Assembly: GCA_017882455.1 (NCBI GenBank) | Contig: JADGPL010000001.1 | Span: forward strand, 62,001 to 126,000 | Length of the DNA stretch: 64,000 nt | Reading direction: 5' to 3' | Source: Solirubrobacteraceae bacterium | GTDB lineage: Bacteria; Actinomycetota; Thermoleophilia; Solirubrobacterales; Solirubrobacteraceae | Shown: piece by piece, positions 7,807 to 14,774 of the stretch | Layout: the number at the start of each line of letters is the position of its first letter | How positions within the stretch are numbered: the first letter of the stretch is position 1 | Notes under the pieces: model-generated | What the model saw: the letters and a program-made list of their open reading frames with translations, nothing else | The model's database searches: none | Told to the model about the DNA's origin: nothing | Program-made: the position numbers and the translations under genes

Positions 7807-9831
7807 TCAGCTCCCCTGGAAGCGGGGAGCGCGTTTGCCGAGGAAGGCCGAGATGCCCTCCTTGGCGTCGGCGCTCGCGAACACCTCGGCGAAGGCGCGC
7901 TTCTCGGCCTCGATGCCCTCGGCGAGGTCGCCTGCCCCGGAGATGGACTTGATCTGCGCCACCGCCAACGGCGCCTGCGAGGCGAGCTTGCGCGCCCACA
8001 TCAAGGCGGTGTCGAGCAGCTCATGGTCCTCGACGGTGCGGTTGACGAGGCCGAGCTCGAAGGCTTCGTCAGCGAGAATCGGGTCGCCGACGAGGTTCAT
8101 CTCAAGGGCCTTGTTGGTGCCCACCAGGCGTGGCAGGCGCTGGGTGCCGCCGAAGCCGGGGATGATCCCGAGCTTGACCTCGGGCTGGCCGAAGATGGCC
8201 GAGCGGGCGGCGATGCGCACGTCGCAGGCCATCGCGAGCTCGCAGCCGCCGCCGAAGGCCAGGCCGTTGACGGCGGCGATCGTGACCACGCCGTCCTCGC
8301 CCAGCTCTTTGAAGAGCGCATGCGCGCCGTTGATGAGCTCGGCGCCGGAGGACTCGTCCATCGTGGTGAACGCCTTGATGTCGGCGCCGGCGCAGTAGAG
8401 GAAGGGGTTGGAGGAGGCGATCACGAGAGCCCTCACATCGGACTCCTTGACCTTGCTCCACACCTTCTGCAGGTCCTGTACGACCTGCGGGGAGATCGAG
8501 TTCATCTGCCCGTTGGCCAGCCACGCGATCGCCACGCCGTCGGAGCGCGTCTCGAGCTTTATGACCTCCACCTTCGATGACGACGCGGCGGGCTGCTCGG
8601 CGTCGGGCTGGGGGTAGGCGTAGAAGCCCTGCCCGCTCTTCTGCCCGAGCCGGCCCTGAGCCACCAGGCGGCGCAGGATGGTGGGCGGGGTGAAGCGCTC
8701 GCCGTGGCGCTCCTGGGCTGCCTCCATGCGCTCGAGGATCGTGTCCAGGCCCTCGCTGTCGGCCTTCATGAAGGGGGGCAGAAGGCCCCGGCGCGGGTCC
8801 AGCCCGGCGCCGGCCATCATCCCGAAGTCGATGTCGCGGTGGGTTGCCACGCCCTCCTCGAGCACGAGGCAGGCCTCGAGGAAGGTCTTCAGCGAGAGCA
8901 TCTCCACGAGCTCGTCGATGTCGGGGTCGCCGTCGCCTGAGATGTTGGGCTCGCCCTGGGGGTCGTAGAAGCCGTCCCCGCCCGTCTTGGCCCCGAGCTT
9001 GCCGTCGGCGACGAGCTTCTGCATGCCCTTGGGGACGTAGAAGCGTTCCTCGCCATATGACTCCACGAGGTGCTCGGCCACGTGCAGGACGGTGTCGAGC
9101 CCCAGCAGGTTCACCAGGAAGTAGGGACCGACCGGCACGACGCCCGCGGCGCCGACGCCCTCGTCGATCTTCTTGATCGAGAGGCCCTTCTCCTCCTGCT
9201 CGCGCCAGACCTCGGAGATGCCCGAGTTGAGGATGCGGTTGACCACGAAGCCGGGCACCTCGGCGCAGGTGATCGGCTGCTTGCGGATCGCCTGGGCGAA
9301 GGTGACAGCCGCGCTGACGGTCTCCGCGGAGGTCTCCTCGCCCTCCACGATCTCGATCAGGGGCATGATCGAGGCGGGGTAGAAGTAGTGGAAGCCGACG
9401 ACCTTCTCGGGGCGCAGCGTGGCTTCGCCGATCTCGGTGATCGACAGCGAGGAGGTGTTGGAGGCGAGGATCGCGTGGCCGGGGGTGGCCGCGTCCAGCT
9501 CGGCGAAGACGGCCTGCTTGATCTCCATGCGCTCGGGCACCGCCTCGACCACGAAGTCGACCTCGCCGAAGCCCTCATAGGAGGTCGTGCCGTGAATGCG
9601 CCCGAGCACCTCGGCGATCTGGGCCTCGCCCTGCTCGGCGGTGAGCTTGCCGCGCTCGACCAGTTTGCCGACCTGTCCGCTCGTGACGTTCTTCGCCTCA
9701 TCCAGACCGGCCTGCACGAGGTCCTGGTTGATGTCCTTGAGCACGACGGGGATGCCCGATGCGGCGATGGTCTGGGCGATCTGTCCGCCCATCGTCCCTG
9801 CGCCCACTACGGCGGCCTTGAACACGAACAT
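7807..9831 (-). CDS. fadB: 3-hydroxyacyl-CoA dehydrogenase / enoyl-CoA hydratase fusion
   Basis: A 674-aa bifunctional beta-oxidation enzyme. Residues 1-190 form the NAD-binding dehydrogenase domain (GAGTMGGQIA at 11-20). About 190-405 are the two dehydrogenase C-terminal repeats (VNRIL, then KSGQGFYAY). About 425-674 is the enoyl-CoA hydratase domain (GLAFGGGCELAMACD oxyanion region). The order dehydrogenase-then-hydratase is the reverse of E. coli FadB and matches archaeal and some Gram-positive fusions. It hydrates enoyl-CoA and oxidises the product to 3-ketoacyl-CoA. The ATG at 9831 overlaps the acyl-CoA dehydrogenase stop by one base (TGATG). No thiolase is encoded nearby. Confidence 0.93.
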   Translation of the reverse strand: MFVFKAAVVGAGTMGGQIAQTIAASGIPVVLKDINQDLVQAGLDEAKNVTSGQVGKLVERGKLTAEQGEAQIAEVLGRIHGTTSYEGFGEVDFVVEAVPERMEIKQAVFAELDAATPGHAILASNTSSLSITEIGEATLRPEKVVGFHYFYPASIMPLIEIVEGEETSAETVSAAVTFAQAIRKQPITCAEVPGFVVNRILNSGISEVWREQEEKGLSIKKIDEGVGAAGVVPVGPYFLVNLLGLDTVLHVAEHLVESYGEERFYVPKGMQKLVADGKLGAKTGGDGFYDPQGEPNISGDGDPDIDELVEMLSLKTFLEACLVLEEGVATHRDIDFGMMAGAGLDPRRGLLPPFMKADSEGLDTILERMEAAQERHGERFTPPTILRRLVAQGRLGQKSGQGFYAYPQPDAEQPAASSSKVEVIKLETRSDGVAIAWLANGQMNSISPQVVQDLQKVWSKVKESDVRALVIASSNPFLYCAGADIKAFTTMDESSGAELINGAHALFKELGEDGVVTIAAVNGLAFGGGCELAMACDVRIAARSAIFGQPEVKLGIIPGFGGTQRLPRLVGTNKALEMNLVGDPILADEAFELGLVNRTVEDHELLDTALMWARKLASQAPLAVAQIKSISGAGDLAEGIEAEKRAFAEVFASADAKEGISAFLGKRAPRFQGS

Positions 9832-11003
9832 CAGGCGGGAACCGCCGTCGGCTCCTCGACGCGCCGCGGCAGCAGCGTTTCGCGAGCGATGACCAGACGC
9901 TGGATCTGGGAGGTGCCCTCGTAGAGCTGCATGATCTTGGCGTCGCGGAAGAGCTTCTCGACCGGGTAGTCCTTGATGAAGCCGTAGCCGCCGTAGACCT
10001 GGACGGCTTCGGTGGCTGTCTTCATCGCGGTGTCGGCCGCGAAGCGCTTGGCGTGCGAGGAGATCAGCGTGTTGCGTTCGCCGTTGTCGAGCATCACGGC
10101 CGACTTCCAGGTGAGCAGGCGGGCCGCCTCGATCTCGGTGGCCATGTCGGCGATGATGAACTGGATCGCCTGGTGCATCGCGATCGGCACGCCGAACTGG
10201 ACGCGTTCGCGCGAGTAGTCGGTGGCGAACTCGAAGGCCGCGCGCGCGATCCCGGTCGCCATCGCGGCAACGCCGGGGCGGGTGCGGTCGAGGGTCATCA
10301 TCGCGAGCTTGAAGCCCTGGTTCTCCTCGCCGAGCAGGTTCTCAGCGGGAACCTCCACGTCGTTGAAGGAGATCGTGGCCGTGTTGGAGGCGCGCTGTCC
10401 GAGCTTATCCTCCTTCTTGTCCACCACCACACCCCAGTCGCGCTCGACCACGAACGCGGAGATGCCACGGTGTCCGGCCTCCTTGTCGGTCTTGGCGTAG
10501 ACCGTGTAGTAGTCGGCGTAGCCCCCGTTGGTGATGAAGCACTTGGAGCCGTTGATCACGTACTTCTCGCCCTTCTTCACGGCCGTCGTGCGCATGCCGG
10601 AGACGTCCGAGCCGGCATCGGGCTCGGTCAGGCAGAAGGAGGCGAGCTTGGGCGCTTCGGTGAGCATCCCGAGGTACTTCTTCTTGGTCTCCTCCGAGCC
10701 ACCAAGCATGATCGGGGCGGTCGCCAGCCCGTTGCAGCCCAGCGAGGTCTGGATGCCCGAGCAGCCCCACGAGAGCTCCTCCTCGATCAGGCAGCCGTCG
10801 AGGTAGCCGGCTCCTGCTCCGCCGTACTCCTCGGGGATGTGCGAGTTCATCAGGCCCACGTCCCAAGCCTTCTCGATGATGTCCTGAGGCCACGTGCCGT
10901 CCTTGTCGTACTCCCAGGCGACGGGGCGAATCTCCTTGACGGCAAAGTCATGCGCCATCTCGCGCAGGTTCTTCTGCTCGTCGGTGAGCGTGAAATCGAC
11001 CAT
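9831..11003 (-). CDS. Acyl-CoA dehydrogenase
   Basis: A 390-aa FAD-dependent enzyme that makes the trans-2-enoyl-CoA used by the downstream fusion enzyme. Family signatures seen are CLTEPDAGSDVSGM near residue 128 and the C-terminal QVYGGYGFIKDYPVEKLFRD, followed by YEGTSQIQ, which contains the usual catalytic Glu of short/medium-chain types. The start is ATG at 11003 behind AGGAG. A TATATT hexamer and a strong palindrome (11039-11058) lie just upstream, so the pair is probably repressed by a TetR-like fatty-acid regulator encoded elsewhere. Confidence 0.95.
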   Translation of the reverse strand: MVDFTLTDEQKNLREMAHDFAVKEIRPVAWEYDKDGTWPQDIIEKAWDVGLMNSHIPEEYGGAGAGYLDGCLIEEELSWGCSGIQTSLGCNGLATAPIMLGGSEETKKKYLGMLTEAPKLASFCLTEPDAGSDVSGMRTTAVKKGEKYVINGSKCFITNGGYADYYTVYAKTDKEAGHRGISAFVVERDWGVVVDKKEDKLGQRASNTATISFNDVEVPAENLLGEENQGFKLAMMTLDRTRPGVAAMATGIARAAFEFATDYSRERVQFGVPIAMHQAIQFIIADMATEIEAARLLTWKSAVMLDNGERNTLISSHAKRFAADTAMKTATEAVQVYGGYGFIKDYPVEKLFRDAKIMQLYEGTSQIQRLVIARETLLPRRVEEPTAVPA

Positions 11004-11038
11004 TCTCGGATCTCCTAACGGGCTGGCGCGTGAATATA

Positions 11039-11058
11039 GATTGACTGGTCAGTCAATC
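11039..11058. promoter_or_regulatory. Near-perfect palindrome, probable TetR-type operator of the beta-oxidation pair
   Basis: GATTGACTGGTCAGTCAATC has 9-bp arms and 2 central bases. It sits 35 nt upstream of the acyl-CoA dehydrogenase ATG next to a TATATT element and faces the gene at 11109. Its form is typical of TetR-family sites. Confidence 0.6.
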
Positions 11059-11108
11059 TCGACCAGCCAGGGTAGCGGACGATCGGGCGATGAGCAACAA
11101 TCGTCGGC

Positions 11109-11600
11109 GTGGAAGGTGCCCTCACGACGGTCGCGTTCGACATCGCCGACAACGGCCTGAGCTTCGTGGTGTTCGGCACGGTGGCCTTCTCGCTGGTGAT
11201 CTCGCTGCTGCTCGTGATCACCCGCGGAAGCGACAACATGTACGACCACATCGGTCAGGGCGGGCTCACCCCCGAAGGCGACCATCGCGGCGGCTCGCTC
11301 ACCCCCCCGGCGCAGGAGCCGGCCACGCGGGCCGAGCAGGAGGAGGAGATCCGCCAGATGCTGCGCGCTCGCTCCGAGCGCCAGGTCCGCAGGGGCGAGC
11401 CGGCGCTGGACGTGGACGCCGAGCTGGCCCGCCTGCTCGCGCCCGCGGGCGCGAGCGGCGACTCCGGGCATGATGCGGGACTGGTGGACGAGGTGCGCCA
11501 GCTGGTGGTGGCGCGCAACGAGCGACGCGTGCGCCAGGGGCTGGAGGCGCTCGACGTCGAAGCCGAGGTGACACGCACGCTCGAGGAGCTCGACCCGTGA
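11109..11600 (+). CDS. Single-pass membrane protein with two tandem 32-residue helical repeats
   Basis: A 163-aa protein, family not recognised. One membrane segment lies at about residues 18-37 (VVFGTVAFSLVISLLLVIT). Two copies of a charged helical unit follow, EEIRQMLRARSERQVRRG at about 78 and DEVRQLVVARNERRVRQG at about 126. Each is followed by ALDVxAE and a hydrophobic LxxLL-like stretch. The repeats suggest a duplicated protein-binding module on the cytoplasmic side. The start is GTG at 11109. It is divergent from the acyl-CoA dehydrogenase across the operator palindrome and may share its control. Confidence 0.65.
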   Translation: MEGALTTVAFDIADNGLSFVVFGTVAFSLVISLLLVITRGSDNMYDHIGQGGLTPEGDHRGGSLTPPAQEPATRAEQEEEIRQMLRARSERQVRRGEPALDVDAELARLLAPAGASGDSGHDAGLVDEVRQLVVARNERRVRQGLEALDVEAEVTRTLEELDP

Positions 11601-11622
11601 GCATCGACGTCCCGCGGTGGGG

Positions 11623-11628
11623 TATAAA
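11623..11628 (+). promoter_or_regulatory. -10 element of a likely leaderless promoter
   Basis: TATAAA is exactly 6 nt before the GTG at 11635. This favours that GTG over the earlier in-frame GTG at 11617, which lies upstream of the hexamer. Confidence 0.5.
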
Positions 11629-11634
11629 CGCGCC

Positions 11635-11985
11635 GTGACCAACGTGCGGCGCTTCACCCTGGATGAGCTGACCCTGCGGCCCGGGACCTACTTCAACCCG
11701 CAGACCGAGATCATGATCGTGGTGGACGACTCGCCAGAGGTCGACCACGAGCTGTTCGTCACGGACGAGTTCGAGAGCGACGAGTGGGTCCTGGTCTCCG
11801 ACGAGGTCCCGGTGGACGAGCACAAACGCGACGAGCTTGTCGAGCGCTTCCAGCGCACCTACCAGGCGGCCGGCGAGCTGCTGGCCGAGGACGACGTGGA
11901 CGTCGACGATGACGACACGCTGCTCGGCGACGACGATGATGACGACGAGCTCGACGGCGTGGACGAGCTCGAGCTCGGCAGCTAG
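11635..11985 (+). CDS. Hypothetical protein with long Asp-rich tail
   Basis: A 116-aa protein of unknown function. Residues 1-75 look like a small folded domain (VRRFTLDELTLRPGTYFNPQ, then EIMIVVDDSPEVDHELF). The last 30 residues are almost all Asp/Glu with a few Leu and Gly, giving a strongly acidic tail. Such tails bind metal ions or basic proteins, but no role can be assigned. No signal peptide or membrane segment is seen. The start is GTG at 11635, immediately behind a -10 hexamer. Confidence 0.6.
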   Translation: MTNVRRFTLDELTLRPGTYFNPQTEIMIVVDDSPEVDHELFVTDEFESDEWVLVSDEVPVDEHKRDELVERFQRTYQAAGELLAEDDVDVDDDDTLLGDDDDDDELDGVDELELGS

Positions 11986-12088
11986 CGGCAGCGCAACTGC
12001 GAGGTGACGCGGCGTGTTCCAGGTGCGTGTGCCCTTCACGCCCGGATCGCGCTGCAACGTCCCCTGCAGCCATGGCGGCAGGCGGCCG

Positions 12089-12094
12089 TAGCAT
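12089..12094 (+). promoter_or_regulatory. -10 element of a likely leaderless promoter
   Basis: TAGCAT is 7 nt before the GTG at 12102. The same hexamer precedes metH (54269) and the TPP riboswitch (19817). Confidence 0.45.
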
Positions 12095-12101
12095 CGGCGC
12101 C

Positions 12102-13649
12102 GTGCGCGCCAAGCGTCTCGCGGCGCTCGCCCTCGGCCTGATCGCCGTCGGCGGGCCCACAGCCCAGCCCGCCCTCGCGGGGCCCACCGCCACCGCACTG
12201 GCGCCCGCACGGCACGTCCGCGCAGACGCCGCCAGCACGCACGGCCCGAGCGTCACCGCCGCGCTCGCGAGCCTGTTGCACAGCGGCGCGATTCCCCAGG
12301 CCACCTACACCAATGACTACAGCGCCTACGTCGCCGCGAAACGCTCGCTGGGCAGGCTCAGCGGCACGCGGCAGGCCGAGCTCGGCGCGGTCATCGCAAA
12401 CGTCCAGGCGATCGCAGCCGCCGGCGAGCTCACGCCCACGCGCCTGCCCGCCCTGTTCCTGACGCTCGAACGCAACCGCCAGTGGTGGACCACAGAACCG
12501 CTGCTCTCGAGCGGCGTGCGCCTAACGTTTCCTCCGAGCAAGCTGATCTGGGAGTACTACGCCGGGCAGGGAATCGAGATCCAGTGGCTGGCCACCTTCG
12601 GCGAGGGCAACGGCTACTACCTCTCGGGCCACGAAAACGCCAACCTGCGCCAGCTGGTCAGCGAAGTCATCCCCCTGGCCACCGCGCGTGCGGGGGGCAT
12701 CGCGTGGGAGTACCTGTTCCGCTTCGACGGCGGAGTCCCGCCCTGGACCAGCGGGCTCTCGCAGGGCACCGGGCTGGAGGTGCTCGCCCGCGCCTGGTCG
12801 CGCTTCAAAGAACCGGCCGACCTCACCGCCGCGCAGCAGGCCGTGGGCATCTTCGAGACGGCGCCCCCGCAGGGCGTCATGGTCAAGACGCCCGCCGGCT
12901 CGCTGTATGCGGAGTACACATACGCCCCCAGCGACCGCATCCTCAACGGGTTCATCCAAGCGCTGGTAGGCCTTTACGAATACACGGCCATCACCAAGGA
13001 CCCGCTCGGCCTGAAACTGTTCGAAGCCGGCGACGCCGAGGCCCGCGTGGAGGTTCCGCACTACAACACCGGCGGCTGGTCTCTGTATGACCAGTTCGGG
13101 GAATCCAACCTCAACTACCACGAACTGCTCACCGAATTCCTTCAGCACCTGTGCGAACGCACGCGCAAAGGGCTGCCCTACGTCCCCGCCACCCCGCCCA
13201 CGAGCCCCCCGCCGGCAACCACGCCGCCCGCCGGCGCGCCACCCGCGAGCTCGCCCGGCACCGGCGGCACGACCGCGACCGCCGCCGCCGCGACCACGGC
13301 GCAGCCGGCCCCCGCGATCGCTGCCGACCAGATCTACTGTGCCACCGCGCAGACCTTCAGCGCCGATGAGAAGACACCGCCTGCGATCGCGCTGCTCTCC
13401 AAGACGCTGCGCGGCGGCACACGCGCCGGCGTGCAGATCTCGCTGTCCAAGATCTCCACGGTCGAAATGAAGGTCCACCAGGGATCCCGCCTGGTGTGGA
13501 GCAACCGGGCCACGGTCGAACACGGCAAGCCCAGGCTGCTGTGGGTCACGCCCGCAGCGGGCGGCACTTACTCGGTCACGCTCACGGCCACCGATCTCGC
13601 GGGCAACTTCGCGACGGCCAGCGGCACGCTCACCGTCAGCCGGCACTAG
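12102..13649 (+). CDS. Secreted D-glucuronyl C5-epimerase-like protein with Ig-like C terminus
   Basis: A 515-aa exported protein. Residues 1-27 are a signal peptide (VRAKRLAALALGLIAVGG, then AQPALAG). About 150-365 resembles the D-glucuronyl C5-epimerase C-terminal domain: YAGQGIEIQWLATFGEGNGY, the SLYAEYTYAP segment, ILNGFIQALVGLYEY and GGWSLYDQFG. A Pro/Ala/Thr-rich linker lies at about 365-410, and about 430-515 is a beta-rich Ig-like domain (GGTYSVTLTATDLAGN). It probably acts on, or binds, extracellular polysaccharide; epimerase activity itself is inference. The start is GTG at 12102, set by the -10 hexamer and the signal peptide. Confidence 0.75.
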   Translation: MRAKRLAALALGLIAVGGPTAQPALAGPTATALAPARHVRADAASTHGPSVTAALASLLHSGAIPQATYTNDYSAYVAAKRSLGRLSGTRQAELGAVIANVQAIAAAGELTPTRLPALFLTLERNRQWWTTEPLLSSGVRLTFPPSKLIWEYYAGQGIEIQWLATFGEGNGYYLSGHENANLRQLVSEVIPLATARAGGIAWEYLFRFDGGVPPWTSGLSQGTGLEVLARAWSRFKEPADLTAAQQAVGIFETAPPQGVMVKTPAGSLYAEYTYAPSDRILNGFIQALVGLYEYTAITKDPLGLKLFEAGDAEARVEVPHYNTGGWSLYDQFGESNLNYHELLTEFLQHLCERTRKGLPYVPATPPTSPPPATTPPAGAPPASSPGTGGTTATAAAATTAQPAPAIAADQIYCATAQTFSADEKTPPAIALLSKTLRGGTRAGVQISLSKISTVEMKVHQGSRLVWSNRATVEHGKPRLLWVTPAAGGTYSVTLTATDLAGNFATASGTLTVSRH

Positions 13650-13678
13650 CCGGGGGCGCCGCTACCTAGACTAGGCGC

Positions 13679-13723
13679 GTGAGGAACCTGCTCCCGCACC
13701 CCGGCCGAGGCCGGCAGCGATGA
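13679..13723 (+). CDS. Putative 14-codon leaderless leader peptide
   Basis: TAGACT (13667-13672) is followed after exactly 6 nt by GTG 13679, which opens a 14-codon frame (VRNLLPHPGRGRQR). Its TGA overlaps the ATG of the next gene as ATGA. The hexamer also sits inside CCTAGACTAGG, an 11-bp palindrome (13665-13675). The arrangement predicts a leaderless mini-gene whose translation delivers ribosomes to the downstream start. Too short for homology; the case rests on spacing and overlap. Confidence 0.35.
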   Translation: MRNLLPHPGRGRQR

Positions 13724-14538
13724 CACGGATCGCGCGCGCCTGGCGCGCGCTCGAGCGCGAGCAGCGCCTGGCGGCTCTAACGGCGCTGGGACTGTTCGTC
13801 TCGATGTTCCTGCCCTGGTACAGCAAGGCAGACACGTTCGTGGAACACGGCGCCGCCAAAGCCACCCAGACGAGCCTCAGCGCCTTCCAAGCGTTCTCCT
13901 TCGTCGAGGCCGCGGTCCTGCTCGTGAGCGCCGGGGTGCTGACGATGCTGTTCTCGCGCGCGGAGGGACGCGACTTCCAACTCCCCGGCGGTGATGGCCT
14001 GATCGTCATGATCGCCGGGGCGTGGGCGGCGCTGTTGATCTTCTATCGCCTGCTGGATAAGCCCGGCCTGCAGGCCAGCCAGCGCATCACGGCCACCGTG
14101 GGGGTCGAGTGGGGCATCTTCATCGCGCTGCTGCTGGCGCTCGGCCTGCTCTACGCCGGCCAGCGGATGCGCGCCGAGGAGCGGCCCGAGCCGCCGCTGA
14201 TGCGGCGCCGTGGCCGCCCCGCACCGCGCGACGATCCCGGCGGTGGCGAGCACCCCGATCGCGACCGGCCGTGGCGAGAGACCGAGGAGACGATCGCCGC
14301 ATCGCGCCGCGCCCCCCGTGCGCGTCCCGAGGCCGGGGCCCACAGCGCTCGGCCGATTCCCGCGCGCCCACCTTCGGCTGCGCCGTCGTCCGAGCCCGCC
14401 GCGCAGCAGGACAGCCCCCCCAGGGCGCCCGAGCCGGCCCCCGCTGCCGGGCGCAGATCCTCGACGACACGCCCGCGCTTCCCGCCTGCGCCCCCCCAGC
14501 AGATGTCCTTCGAGGATCCCCCGACCCATTCGGAGTAG
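13720..14538 (+). CDS. Four-pass membrane protein with disordered Pro/Arg-rich cytoplasmic tail
   Basis: A 272-aa protein of unknown function. Membrane segments are near residues 18-35 (LAALTALGLFVSMFLPWY), 60-80, 92-112 and 128-148. The second half (about 155-272) is hydrophilic, rich in Pro, Arg, Ala and Ser, and looks unstructured. The LPWY motif after the first segment is common in small actinobacterial four-helix membrane proteins. The ATG at 13720 overlaps the stop of a candidate leader peptide and also has GAGG upstream. A secretion-related role is possible from the neighbours only. Confidence 0.7.
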   Translation: MTRIARAWRALEREQRLAALTALGLFVSMFLPWYSKADTFVEHGAAKATQTSLSAFQAFSFVEAAVLLVSAGVLTMLFSRAEGRDFQLPGGDGLIVMIAGAWAALLIFYRLLDKPGLQASQRITATVGVEWGIFIALLLALGLLYAGQRMRAEERPEPPLMRRRGRPAPRDDPGGGEHPDRDRPWRETEETIAASRRAPRARPEAGAHSARPIPARPPSAAPSSEPAAQQDSPPRAPEPAPAAGRRSSTTRPRFPPAPPQQMSFEDPPTHSE

Positions 14539-14709
14539 TCGCCTCGCCCCGAGAGCGCACCTGACGATCGACGCACCAAAGTAGTCGCCGACCAACGCCC
14601 CGACTCCCCGACTCGGCCCTCACACGCAGCGCCATCGAGTTCCCATACCTGCCGTGGGTCTGACAGATAGGCGCCACGCCTAAAGGCTTTCGACACTCAG
14701 CCGATCGAT

Positions 14710-14741
14710 ACTCGTTCCAACCTACTGAACGAGTTTGTTTT
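14710..14741 (+). terminator. Weak terminator-like hairpin upstream of the collagen-like gene
   Basis: ACTCGTT (14710-14716) pairs with AACGAGT (14728-14734) across an 11-nt loop and is followed by TTTGTTTT. The rest of the 236-nt gap 14539-14774 is clearly AT-richer towards the collagen gene, and I see no other gene in it. Confidence 0.4.
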
Positions 14742-14774
14742 CTGCATGTATCTGTAACAAATCGAAAAAATGAC

